From SZUA-430 sp965227535 (lineage in GTDB: Bacteria; Pseudomonadota; Alphaproteobacteria; Micropepsales; Micropepsaceae): DNA of 64,000 nt. Positions within the stretch are counted from its first letter, which is position 1; each line of letters begins with the position of its first letter. Shown piece by piece: positions 41,109 to 48,998 of this stretch. The stretch is from NCBI GenBank assembly GCA_965227535.1, contig OZ245761.1, positions 434,001 to 498,000 of the forward strand, written 5' to 3'. The notes beneath the pieces are model-generated. The model was not told the origin of the DNA. It worked only from the letters and a program-made list of their open reading frames with translations, and did not search any database. Both the position numbers and the translations under genes were made by a program.

Positions 41109-42716
41109 TTACTCCGCCGCCTTCGCCTCAAGCGCCGCGACGCGCTCCACCGCAACTTTCGTCACGCTGCCGTAGTCCGTCTTACCCGTCCCCAGCACCG
41201 GCACTTGATCCACGTGAACAATCTTCCGTGGTACGGCCAGCTCCGGCACGCCGTGGTTCTGCGCCCAGGCCACGATCTCGCTCCGGTTTGCTTCCTTGGC
41301 CGACGTGACGAGCACAATCTGCTCGCCCTTGCGCCCATCAGGCATCGCAACAGCGGCGTGCATGCTGTCGGGCCAAATCGCCGACGCGCAGTTCTCGACC
41401 ACCGCCAGCGACACCATCTCGCCGCCGATCTTGGCGAACCGCTTCACGCGCCCGCGAATGGCAATGAAGCCTTCGTCGTCGATCGCGACCACGTCGCCCG
41501 TATCGTGCCAGCCGCCTTCAAGCGTATGCAGCACCCCAGGCTGATCCGGTTTCAGGTAGCCCTTCATGACGTTCGGCCCGCGCACGAACAGGCGCCCCGC
41601 ATTCGGGATACCTTCGACCGGCTCAAGCCGCGTTTCCATACCGGCCATGATCTTGCCGACCGAGCCCAGACGGTTCGCCCCCGGCTGGTTCGCAGCGACA
41701 ACCGGCGCCGCCTCCGTGACACCGTAGCCTTCGAGGATTTCCATATTGCACCGGCGGCGCAGCAACTGCCGCGTCTCGTCGCGCACGCGCTCCGCCCCGC
41801 AAACGGCCAGGCGCAACGACGCCAAGTCGCCCTCGTCGCTGGCGCGCGCATACTGCGAAATAAACGTATCGGTCGCGAGCAAGATCGTCGCCTTCGTCCG
41901 GCGGATCCGCTTGGTGATGTCCTTCACCTGCAGCGGCGAAGGATGGCACACCGCCTTCACGCCAATCATCAAAGGCAAAATGGCCCCGACGGTCAGCCCA
42001 AAGCAGTGGAACGTGGGCAGCGGGTTAAACAGCACGTCTTGACCCGGATAGAGGTCGATATGGGCCCGCACCTGCTCGACGTTGGCCAAAATATTCTGGT
42101 GGCTAAGTACGACGCCCTTCGGATCGCCCTCGGTCCCCGAGGTGAAAAGGACGACAGCCGTCTCCTGGTGATTCGGCCAAGCCTTCAGCGCCCAGTGCGG
42201 AATATACGACCCGACCACCGCCGCGACCTTATCGACCAACGACAGGTTCTCGCGCACATCTTCGAGGTAGACGATCTTCGCAACCGTCGACAGCTCCTCG
42301 ATCAAATCCTCAAGCTTCGCGATCTCGACGAACTTCTTCGCCGTCGCGATCACCTTGACCTCGCCCGCCGCGCACGCCGCCTTCAGGTTCCGCGCGCCCG
42401 ACGTGAAGTTCAACATCGCGGGCACTCGGCCGAACGCGTGAATCGCAAAGAAAGCCAACACCGCGCCGACGCCCGTCGGCAGCATGATGCCGACCTTCTC
42501 CTTCGCCTTCGCGTGCTTGCGCATCGCACTGCCCAGCGCGAACGAAGCCCGCACGACCTCGTCATACGACAGCTGACGATCGTCGGCGTCCCACAGAGCA
42601 ATGGTCTTCCCCCCGAAACGCTTGCGCGCCTCGAGCAGGGCCGACATGAGGGAACGTTGCGTCCGCTTGATATCGAACGGCACGCGCGTTGAGGCCTGAG
42701 CAGCAGGCAGCGACAC
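41109..42716 (-). CDS. AMP-dependent acyl-ACP/acyl-CoA synthetase (Aas C-terminal-half type)
   Basis: The 535-residue protein is an adenylate-forming enzyme: the P-loop VLFTSGTEGDPKGVVLSHQN, NPLPTFHCFGLTVGAILP, EGYGVTEAAPVV, WHDTGDVVAIDDEGFIAIRGR, and KTDYGSVTK. The NPLPTFHCFGLTVG block is characteristic of the acyl-ACP synthetase part of Aas, here without the acyltransferase half. The GTG at 42716 is chosen because GGAGG lies 8 nt before it; the TTG at 42722 is only 2 nt from it. It may recycle fatty acids onto ACP or CoA. Confidence 0.88.
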   Translation of the reverse strand: MSLPAAQASTRVPFDIKRTQRSLMSALLEARKRFGGKTIALWDADDRQLSYDEVVRASFALGSAMRKHAKAKEKVGIMLPTGVGAVLAFFAIHAFGRVPAMLNFTSGARNLKAACAAGEVKVIATAKKFVEIAKLEDLIEELSTVAKIVYLEDVRENLSLVDKVAAVVGSYIPHWALKAWPNHQETAVVLFTSGTEGDPKGVVLSHQNILANVEQVRAHIDLYPGQDVLFNPLPTFHCFGLTVGAILPLMIGVKAVCHPSPLQVKDITKRIRRTKATILLATDTFISQYARASDEGDLASLRLAVCGAERVRDETRQLLRRRCNMEILEGYGVTEAAPVVAANQPGANRLGSVGKIMAGMETRLEPVEGIPNAGRLFVRGPNVMKGYLKPDQPGVLHTLEGGWHDTGDVVAIDDEGFIAIRGRVKRFAKIGGEMVSLAVVENCASAIWPDSMHAAVAMPDGRKGEQIVLVTSAKEANRSEIVAWAQNHGVPELAVPRKIVHVDQVPVLGTGKTDYGSVTKVAVERVAALEAKAAE

Positions 42717-42917
42717 GACCAAGTCCTCCCGAGTGATGCGGCTTTAAGCCGCTCACAATTTGTTTCAGATAGGGTAACACCAGTGATCCCTCAAGCAAGC
42801 GCTTGGTTATCACCGCTGAAATAACAACGGAATCAGCCACTTGAATTTCGGGGGATGATACGGGGCCGTGCTTAGCATCCGGTGTGATTCCCGCTCGTTC
42901 ACGCTATATCTGTGACC

Positions 42918-43898
42918 ATGGCCACCGTCTTCGACCAGTCGAACAAGGATTTGCGCGCGCTCCGCCACCCCGAAAAGCGTGAGCGCCCGATTAACCCTGT
43001 CCCGCGCAAACCGGACTGGATCCGGGTCAAAGCGCCGGGCTCAAAGGTCTTCACCGAGACAAAGGCCATCGTCCGCGAACATGGCCTCGTCACGGTCTGC
43101 GAAGAGGCCGGCTGCCCCAACATCGGCGAGTGCTGGTCGAAGAAGCACGCCACCTTCATGATCATGGGCGACACTTGCACGCGCGCCTGCGCCTTCTGCG
43201 ATGTGAAGACCGGTCTCCCCGGTGCACTCGACAGCGCCGAACCGGCGAAGGTCGCCCACGCCGTTGCCCAACTCGGTCTCGAACATGTGGTGGTCACGTC
43301 GGTCGACCGCGACGACCTCGACGACGGCGGCGCCGAACACTTCGCCCAAACGATCCGCGCGATCCGCGCCGCATCGCCGAACACGACGGTCGAAGTCCTG
43401 ACGCCGGACTTCCTGCGCAAACCCGGCGCGCTCGACGTGGTGATCGACGCGAAGCCCGACGTCTTCAACCACAACCTCGAAACCGTCCCGCGCCTCTATC
43501 TCAAGATCCGCCCCGGCGCGCGCTACTTCGCGAGCCTTCGTCTGCTGCAACAAGCGAAGGAGATCGACCCGGCCACCTTCACGAAGTCCGGCATGATGGT
43601 CGGCCTCGGCGAAACGCGCGAAGAGGTCATGCAGGTGATGGACGACCTGCGCGCCGCCAACGTCGACTTCATCACCATCGGCCAGTACCTCCAGCCGTCG
43701 CAGCGCCACGCCGCCATCGACCGCTTCTGGACACCGGAAGAGTTCGCACAGCTGGCAGAGATCGCCCGCGCGAAAGGCTTCCTGATGGTCTCCGCCTCGC
43801 CGCTAACCCGCTCGTCGTACCTGGCGGGCGACGACTTCGAACGCCTGCGCAACGCACGCAACGCCCAACTCAACAAGTCGAGCCTTGCCCCGGCATAG
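42918..43898 (+). CDS. lipA: Lipoyl synthase
   Basis: The 326-residue radical-SAM enzyme inserts sulfurs into octanoyl groups of PDH and related E2 domains. Two iron-sulfur sites are present: CEEAGCPNIGECW (auxiliary cluster) and CTRACAFC (CxxxCxxC). The auxiliary-cluster Ser is in TRSSYLAGDDF. The ATG at 42918 or GTG at 42912 may start it. It is followed by overlapping ratA, a conserved alphaproteobacterial pair. Its PDH substrates are encoded 10-15 kb upstream. Confidence 0.97.
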   Translation: MATVFDQSNKDLRALRHPEKRERPINPVPRKPDWIRVKAPGSKVFTETKAIVREHGLVTVCEEAGCPNIGECWSKKHATFMIMGDTCTRACAFCDVKTGLPGALDSAEPAKVAHAVAQLGLEHVVVTSVDRDDLDDGGAEHFAQTIRAIRAASPNTTVEVLTPDFLRKPGALDVVIDAKPDVFNHNLETVPRLYLKIRPGARYFASLRLLQQAKEIDPATFTKSGMMVGLGETREEVMQVMDDLRAANVDFITIGQYLQPSQRHAAIDRFWTPEEFAQLAEIARAKGFLMVSASPLTRSSYLAGDDFERLRNARNAQLNKSSLAPA

Positions 43899-44337
43899 CG
43901 AGAAACGCTTCGTACCCTACACGGACGAGCAAATGTTCACGCTCGTGGCCGACGTCGAACGCTACCCCGAATTCCTGCCCTGGGTCGCCGCGCTCCGCAT
44001 CCGCAGCCGCGAAGAAACCACCTTCACCGCCGACGTCATCGCCGCCTTCGGCGCCTTCCGCGAAAAGTTCACCAGCCGCGTGACGCTAGACCGCGAAACA
44101 AAAACGATCGTCGCCGAATACATCGACGGCCCGTTTCACCACCTGAAGAACCGCTGGCACTTCACCCCGCGCGAAGGTGGATGCGACGTCGACTTCGACA
44201 TCGACTTCGCCCTGAAAAGCAAAATGCTCGAGTCGCTGATCGGCGGCCTCTTCACGCGCGCCGTAGAGAAAATGACCGCAGCCTTCGACGACCGCGCCCA
44301 CAAACTCTACGGCGAAGCATCAAAGCACCCGGCGTAG
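43885..44337 (+). CDS. ratA: RatA/Coq10-like START-domain protein
   Basis: The 150-residue protein has a START-like fold: RHSEKRFVPYTDEQMFTLVADVERYPEFLPW, then FREKFTSRVTLD, FHHLKNRWHFTP, DFDIDFALKSKMLESLIG. Alphaproteobacterial members are Coq10-like quinone-binding proteins, while E. coli RatA is described as a toxin that blocks ribosome assembly; a respiratory role seems more likely here, by analogy. The TTG start overlaps the lipA 3' end by 14 nt. Its end overlaps the convergent pncC by 18 nt. Confidence 0.9.
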   Translation: MPRHSEKRFVPYTDEQMFTLVADVERYPEFLPWVAALRIRSREETTFTADVIAAFGAFREKFTSRVTLDRETKTIVAEYIDGPFHHLKNRWHFTPREGGCDVDFDIDFALKSKMLESLIGGLFTRAVEKMTAAFDDRAHKLYGEASKHPA

Positions 44338-44808
44338 CAGCTCCAACGCATGCACAACGGCCGCCATGCGCACCTGCGCACGCCCGATGTCGCCAAAATT
44401 CTTATGCTCGAACTCTGTCTTGCCCCCACGCCGCGCCGCCGCGAAGTGAACAAGCCCGACAGGCTTCGAAGCCGTGCCCCCACCAGGCCCCGCGACGCCC
44501 GTGACTGCGACCGTCCGATCAGCCCGCGAATTCGCAATCGCGCCTTCCGCCATCGCCACCGCCGTCGGCGCACTGACGGCCCCAAACTTGTCCAGCGTGT
44601 CCACGATGACCCCAAGCGTCGCCATCTTCGCGTCGTTCGAATAGGTGATGAACCCCTCAACGAACACATCCGAAGACCCGGCAATCTCTGTCAACGCTCC
44701 GGCAACAAGCCCACCGGTGCAACTCTCCGCCGTCGCGATCTTTAGCCCTTTGGCCCGTGCCTCGGCGAGAACGGTTTCGGCGAGTTCGAGAATGCGCGGT
44801 TCAAACAT
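44320..44808 (-). CDS. pncC: CinA C-terminal-domain family protein (nicotinamide-nucleotide amidase)
   Basis: The 162-residue protein is a stand-alone CinA C-terminal domain: AESCTGGLVAGALTEIAGSSDVFVEGFITYSNDAK, then AVTGVAGPGGGTASKPVGLVHFA. This family removes the amide of NMN (PncC). The N-terminal COG1058 domain of full-length CinA is absent. AGGAGG precedes the ATG, and a long inverted repeat abuts that site. It lies downstream of ispDF-pgpA on the same strand, as in many alphaproteobacteria. Confidence 0.93.
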   Translation of the reverse strand: MFEPRILELAETVLAEARAKGLKIATAESCTGGLVAGALTEIAGSSDVFVEGFITYSNDAKMATLGVIVDTLDKFGAVSAPTAVAMAEGAIANSRADRTVAVTGVAGPGGGTASKPVGLVHFAAARRGGKTEFEHKNFGDIGRAQVRMAAVVHALELLRRVL

Positions 44809-44818
44809 GCAATCCCTC

Positions 44819-44893
44819 CTGGGAGCGCCGGCTTCCAGCCGGCTCTTTTTGAGCGTCGACTAAGAAGAGCCGGCTGGAAGCCGGCTCTCCCAG
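44819..44893. repeat. Inverted repeat with 29-nt arms (family F)
   Basis: Arms 44819-44847 and 44865-44893 pair with a single mismatch; the core is GCCGGCTTCCAGCCGGC, itself partly palindromic. The loop is 17 nt. It lies between pgpA and pncC, beginning at the edge of the pncC ribosome-binding site. Confidence 0.88.
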
Positions 44894-44895
44894 GG

Positions 44896-45399
44896 TCAGA
44901 TCACGTCGAACCACACCAACGCGTAAAGAACGAGCAGTGCGTACCCGCCCGCGAACAAATCATCGAGCATCACGCCCGCGCCGCCTTCGACTTCGCCGTC
45001 GGCCCAACTGGCGGGCCATGGCTTGAGTGTGTCGAACAGGCGAAAGACGAAGTACGCGACCACATAACCCGTCAGCGTCATCGGCACGACAGTAAGCGCG
45101 AGCCACTGCGCCGCGACTTCGTCGATGACGATCTCCGGCGGATCTTCGCGGCCCGTCGCCTTCACGTACCAATCTGCGGCGATCCAGCCGGCAACCGTCG
45201 CGATGATCGCGCCGATGAGCAGCGCGACCCATCCACCCGTCATTGCGAGCAACCAGCCGAGCGGCATCGCGGCGAGTGAGCCCCAGCTGCCCGGCGCGAT
45301 CGGCAACAAACCCACGCCGAAGAACGTCGCGATCGCTGTCATAGGCTCGCGTAGGCTGCGTCCCGGCGGCAGGCTGGCGATGCGCATCGGTGTGATCAT
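44896..45399 (-). CDS. pgpA: Phosphatidylglycerophosphatase A
   Basis: The 167-residue membrane enzyme removes phosphate from phosphatidylglycerophosphate. Motifs: FFGVGLLPIAPGSWGSLAAMPLGWLL, DPPEIVIDEVAAQW, RLFDTLKPWPASWADGEVEGGAGVMLDDLFAGGYA, with Asp/Glu residues expected at the active site. Its ATG overlaps the ispDF stop (ATGA), so the two are translationally coupled. A second ATG at 45387 is also possible. Confidence 0.94.
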   Translation of the reverse strand: MITPMRIASLPPGRSLREPMTAIATFFGVGLLPIAPGSWGSLAAMPLGWLLAMTGGWVALLIGAIIATVAGWIAADWYVKATGREDPPEIVIDEVAAQWLALTVVPMTLTGYVVAYFVFRLFDTLKPWPASWADGEVEGGAGVMLDDLFAGGYALLVLYALVWFDVI

Positions 45400-46553
45400 G
45401 GCAGCCGCACCGTCGCAATGGCCTGCGCGGCGATGCCTTCGCCGCGGCCGGTGAAGCCCAATCCTTCCGTCGTCGTCGCCTTCACGCTGACGCGCGTGCG
45501 GTCGATCGACAGCAGTTCGGCGATACGCGCGACCATGGCCTCGCGATGCGGCGAAATTTTCGGCCGTTCGCAGATCAGCGTCACGTCGACATGCTCGATC
45601 CGCCCGCGCCGTTCGGCGATCAACTGCGTCGCATGCGTCAGGAACAAATGCGACGCCGCCCCGCGCCAGCGTTCGTCCGTCGGCGGAAAATGCTGCCCGA
45701 TATCGCCGAGCGCCACCGCTCCCAGCAACGCATCGGTCAGCGCATGCAAACCAACATCCGCATCCGAATGCCCGATCAATCCGTGCGTATGTTCGATCCG
45801 CAAACCACACAGCCACACGTGATCGCCGGGCCCAAGCCGATGCACGTCAAAACCTTGCCCCGTGCGCACGCTGCCCGCCTGCGCCAACAGCGCCTCAGCC
45901 ATCAAGAAATCCTCAGGCGTCGTAAGTTTGAAGTTGAGCCGCGATCCTGCGACCGCAACGACATTGAGGCCGCCATGTTCGGCGATCGAAGCGTCATCGG
46001 TAAAGCTCGTACCATGCACCGCGCGATGCGCGTGCAAGATCTTCTCGAACCGAAACCCTTGCGGCGTCTGCGCCAAGCCGACGCCGTCACGCGACAGCGT
46101 CGCCTCGACACGCGCCTCATGCACGCGCTTCAACGTATCCGACGCGGGCAGAACGGGCAGGGCGCCATCCGCCGTCTCAAGCGCCGCCACTGTCGCCGCA
46201 ATCGTCTCCGCCGCAATCAAAGGCCGCGCCGCATCGTGTATCAAAACCAGCGAAGGTTTCGCGTCCGTCAGACCTTCGAGACCCAAGCGCACAGAATCTT
46301 GCCGCGTATCCCCGCCATGAATCGCCGCTTGCAGCGCAAGCCCTTCGACAACCGAGTCATAAAACTGACGATGTTCGGGACTAATCACGACTTGCACGCG
46401 GTCGATGGCAGGGTGGCGCGCGAACGCCTCGATGGACCGCCGCAGCACAGGCACGGCGGCAAGCGGCCGGTATTGCTTGGGCAACCCCTCGCCGGCGCGC
46501 ACGCCATGCCCCGCGGCAACGATCAGGGCGGCGCAATGAGGACGTTTGGTCAT
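45396..46553 (-). CDS. ispDF: Bifunctional IspD/IspF enzyme
   Basis: The 385-residue fusion catalyses two non-adjacent MEP-pathway steps. The IspD part (1-225) has ALIVAAGHGVRAGEGLPKQYRPL and LIHDAARPLI. The IspF part (228-385) has GFDVHRLGPGDHVWLCG (metal site D-x-H), IGHSDADVGLHALTDALLG, DIGQHFPPTDERW and the end VSVKATTTEGLGFTGRGEGIAAQA. Such fusions are typical of alphaproteobacteria. It is divergent from dusB and followed by coupled pgpA. Confidence 0.97.
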   Translation of the reverse strand: MTKRPHCAALIVAAGHGVRAGEGLPKQYRPLAAVPVLRRSIEAFARHPAIDRVQVVISPEHRQFYDSVVEGLALQAAIHGGDTRQDSVRLGLEGLTDAKPSLVLIHDAARPLIAAETIAATVAALETADGALPVLPASDTLKRVHEARVEATLSRDGVGLAQTPQGFRFEKILHAHRAVHGTSFTDDASIAEHGGLNVVAVAGSRLNFKLTTPEDFLMAEALLAQAGSVRTGQGFDVHRLGPGDHVWLCGLRIEHTHGLIGHSDADVGLHALTDALLGAVALGDIGQHFPPTDERWRGAASHLFLTHATQLIAERRGRIEHVDVTLICERPKISPHREAMVARIAELLSIDRTRVSVKATTTEGLGFTGRGEGIAAQAIATVRLP

Positions 46554-46687
46554 GTGCGAGATGGACGTTTACCCTCTTGCAACGTCAAGCCGGGACAAAT
46601 GCTGCAAGTGCGAAATGCACCTTGCTTCGACTCGTTCTAATGAATAGGCTGACTGTAAATTATGCATCTCACGTCGCTGCACAGAAT

Positions 46688-47659
46688 ATGGGCAACATCT
46701 TCGCAACCCTAAGATCGAGGCCGGTCGCACTCGCGCCAATGGCGGGCGTCACCGACGCGCCGTTCCGCGCGGCCGTACGCCAATATGGCGTGGCACTCGT
46801 CTATTCGGAAATGGTGGCGAGCGCGGAACTCCTGCGCGACCGCCGCAGCGCCGCGCTCCGCTTGAAGCTTGATCACGAAGACGGACCCATCGCGATCCAA
46901 CTTGCCGGCCGAGAACCCGCCGCGCTCGCCGAAGCCGCGCGCATCGCCGAGGCCGAAGGCGCAATCCTCATCGACATCAACATGGGCTGCCCCGCGAAGA
47001 AAGTTGTGGGCGGCCTCTGCGGCTCTGCGCTTATGCGCGAACCCGATCTTGCCCGCGCACTCGTCCGCGCCGTCGTCGAAACGGTCAAGATTCCGGTGAC
47101 AGTGAAAATGCGTCTCGGTTGGGACGACACCGACCGCAACGCCCCCGACCTCGCGCGCCAATTGGAAGGCGAAGGCGTGCAAGCCATCTCGGTCCACGGC
47201 CGCACGCGCGCACAGTTCTACGAAGGCGAGGCTGACTGGCGCTTCATCGCCAACGTCAAGCAAGCCGTGTCGATCCCGGTCTTCGCCAACGGCGACGTCT
47301 GCTCGACGGACGACGCGCTCGCCATCCTGAAAGACTCCGGCGCCGACGGCATCCTTGTCGGCCGCGGCGCATTCGGCAAACCGTGGATCATCCGTCAGAT
47401 GCAAGCCGCCGTCGATGGCACGCCAATCCCGTCCGATCCTCCGGACACGGAGAAATGGCGCACCGCGCTTCAACAATACCGCGCCTCGCTCGCACACTAT
47501 GGCCCAGACCTCGGCCGCCGCGTCGTGCGCAAACACCTTGGCTGGTACGCCGACGCCATCGCGTCCGACAAAGCGCTACGTGATGCGCTCGTTCGCGCCG
47601 CCGATGCCGAACCCTTGCTCGCCCGCCTCGCCGGTGAAGCGCTAGCGGAGGCCGCATGA
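46688..47659 (+). CDS. dusB: tRNA-dihydrouridine synthase B (DusB/NifR3)
   Basis: From the ATG at 46688 the enzyme has 323 residues. Motifs: LAPMAGVTDAPFR, SEMVASAELL, DINMGCPAKKVVGGLCGSALMREP (catalytic Cys in G-L-C-G), ISVHGRTRAQFYEG, FANGDVCSTDDA and GILVGRGAFGKPW. It reduces uridines in tRNA with FMN. An upstream in-frame ATG at 46640 or TTG at 46577 could extend it, but the fold starts normally here. It is translationally coupled to ntrB (ATGA), the classic nifR3-ntrBC order. Confidence 0.95.
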   Translation: MGNIFATLRSRPVALAPMAGVTDAPFRAAVRQYGVALVYSEMVASAELLRDRRSAALRLKLDHEDGPIAIQLAGREPAALAEAARIAEAEGAILIDINMGCPAKKVVGGLCGSALMREPDLARALVRAVVETVKIPVTVKMRLGWDDTDRNAPDLARQLEGEGVQAISVHGRTRAQFYEGEADWRFIANVKQAVSIPVFANGDVCSTDDALAILKDSGADGILVGRGAFGKPWIIRQMQAAVDGTPIPSDPPDTEKWRTALQQYRASLAHYGPDLGRRVVRKHLGWYADAIASDKALRDALVRAADAEPLLARLAGEALAEAA

Positions 47660-48771
47660 CGACAAAGGTGCGCAGCAAAGCCAAAGAGATCGTGCCGCCC
47701 GCGCCGCCGCTGGCGCTCAACGACGCGCTGCTGGCGGCGATGCCGCATCCGCTCGTCGGCGTCGACGCGAAGGGCATGATTATCTACGCGAACCCGCCCG
47801 CCGAACAGTTCCTCGATATGAGCGCTTCGATGCTGAAGCGCCAATCGCTCCCCGGAATGCTTCCGTTCGGAAGCCCGGTGCTGGCGCTGATGGAACAAGT
47901 CCGCGACCACAGCGTAACCGTCAGCGAATACGGCATCGAAATCGCAACCCCGCGCCTCAGCCCCCGCGCGGTGGACGTCCACCTCTCGCCGATCGCTGAC
48001 GTGAACGGCGGCGTCCTGATCATGTTTCAAGAACGCTCCATCGCGCAAAAGATGGACCGCCAAATGACGCAACGCCATGCGACGCGCTCCGTCACCAGCA
48101 TGGCCGCCATCCTGGCGCACGAAATCAAGAACCCGCTCGCCGGCATCCGCGGCGCGGCGCAACTGATCGAACAAAACGCCGGCGAAGGCGACCGCGTCCT
48201 CACGCGCCTGATCTGCGAAGAGACCGACCGCATCCGCAAACTCGTCGACCGCATGGAAGTCTTCACCGACCGCCGCCCGCTCGACCGCAAGCCGGTGAAC
48301 ATCCACGAGGTCCTCGACCACGTGAAACACCTGGCAAAGTCGGGCTTTGCGCGCGAGGTGACGTTCGTCGAAAGCTACGACCCGTCGCTGCCGGACGTGA
48401 TGGGCGAACGCGACCGCCTGATCCAAGTCCTGATCAATCTGGTGAAGAACGCAGCCGACGCCCTCTGCGGCCGCCCCGACGGCGAGATCGTCCTGCAAAC
48501 CGCCTACCGCCCCGGCGTCCATCTGACCGTCGGCGGCACACGCGATCGCCTCGCGCTGCCGCTCGAAGTCAGCATCCGCGACAACGGCGCGGGCGTTCCC
48601 GCGGACATGCTGTCGTCGATGTTCGAACCCTTCGTCACCTCAAAACCAAAAGGGCAGGGCCTGGGCCTCGCCATCGTCGCCAAAATCATCAGCGACCATG
48701 GGGGCACCATCGAGTGCGAGTCTGAACCCAAACGCACCGTGTTCCGAGTCCGCCTGCCGATGCACCGATGA
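47656..48771 (+). CDS. ntrB: Nitrogen regulation sensor kinase NtrB
   Basis: The 371-residue cytoplasmic kinase has a PAS domain (about 28-130: AAMPHPLVGVDAKGMIIYANPPAEQFL), the phosphorylated His 155 in AILAHEIKNPLAGIRGAAQL, and a HATPase domain with NLVKNAADAL, IRDNGAGVP and GQGLGLAIVAKI. It senses nitrogen status through PII and phosphorylates NtrC. It overlaps dusB. Its stop overlaps the start of a 76-codon ORF that bridges to ntrC. Confidence 0.96.
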   Translation: MTTKVRSKAKEIVPPAPPLALNDALLAAMPHPLVGVDAKGMIIYANPPAEQFLDMSASMLKRQSLPGMLPFGSPVLALMEQVRDHSVTVSEYGIEIATPRLSPRAVDVHLSPIADVNGGVLIMFQERSIAQKMDRQMTQRHATRSVTSMAAILAHEIKNPLAGIRGAAQLIEQNAGEGDRVLTRLICEETDRIRKLVDRMEVFTDRRPLDRKPVNIHEVLDHVKHLAKSGFAREVTFVESYDPSLPDVMGERDRLIQVLINLVKNAADALCGRPDGEIVLQTAYRPGVHLTVGGTRDRLALPLEVSIRDNGAGVPADMLSSMFEPFVTSKPKGQGLGLAIVAKIISDHGGTIECESEPKRTVFRVRLPMHR

Positions 48772-48998
48772 GCACACAAACCAAAATCCAGTCCGCCCAA
48801 CTTCACCCCTCGCCCGCCTGGGCGGGAGAGGGGCCGGGGGTGAGGGTGGGACTCTCCATGACGCAAGAGATTGAAGAAATCGCCCGCCATCCGAATTCGT
48901 CCGTGTACAGCGTAGAGGCCCACCCTCACCCCCAACCCCTCTCCCGCCCAGGCGGGCGAGGGGAGTCTAGGGATAGCTACTCAAGGAATCTCTCGTGA
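48768..48998 (+). CDS. Repeat-derived 76-codon ORF bridging ntrB and ntrC (doubtful gene)
   Basis: The ATG overlaps the ntrB stop (ATGA) and the stop overlaps the ntrC GTG (GTGA), so an unbroken reading frame runs through the whole intergenic repeat. Most of the peptide (HPSPAWAGEGPGVRVG...PHPQPLSRPGGRG) is simply the translated inverted repeat and is unlikely to fold. Its use may be to carry ribosomes from ntrB to ntrC rather than to make a functional protein. It has no clear own ribosome-binding site. Confidence 0.3.
   Translation: MSTQTKIQSAQLHPSPAWAGEGPGVRVGLSMTQEIEEIARHPNSSVYSVEAHPHPQPLSRPGGRGESRDSYSRNLS
48806..48963. repeat. Inverted repeat with ~45-nt arms between ntrB and ntrC (family E)
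   Basis: Left arm 48806-48850 (CCCCTCGCCCGCCTGGGCGG...) and right arm 48919-48963 are near-exact reverse complements, ending in CCCACCCTCACCCCC/GGGGGTGAGGGTGGG pairing. The 68-nt loop encodes no known feature. The CCCCTCGCCC core is shared with short elements at 4036 and 6366. Confidence 0.88.
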
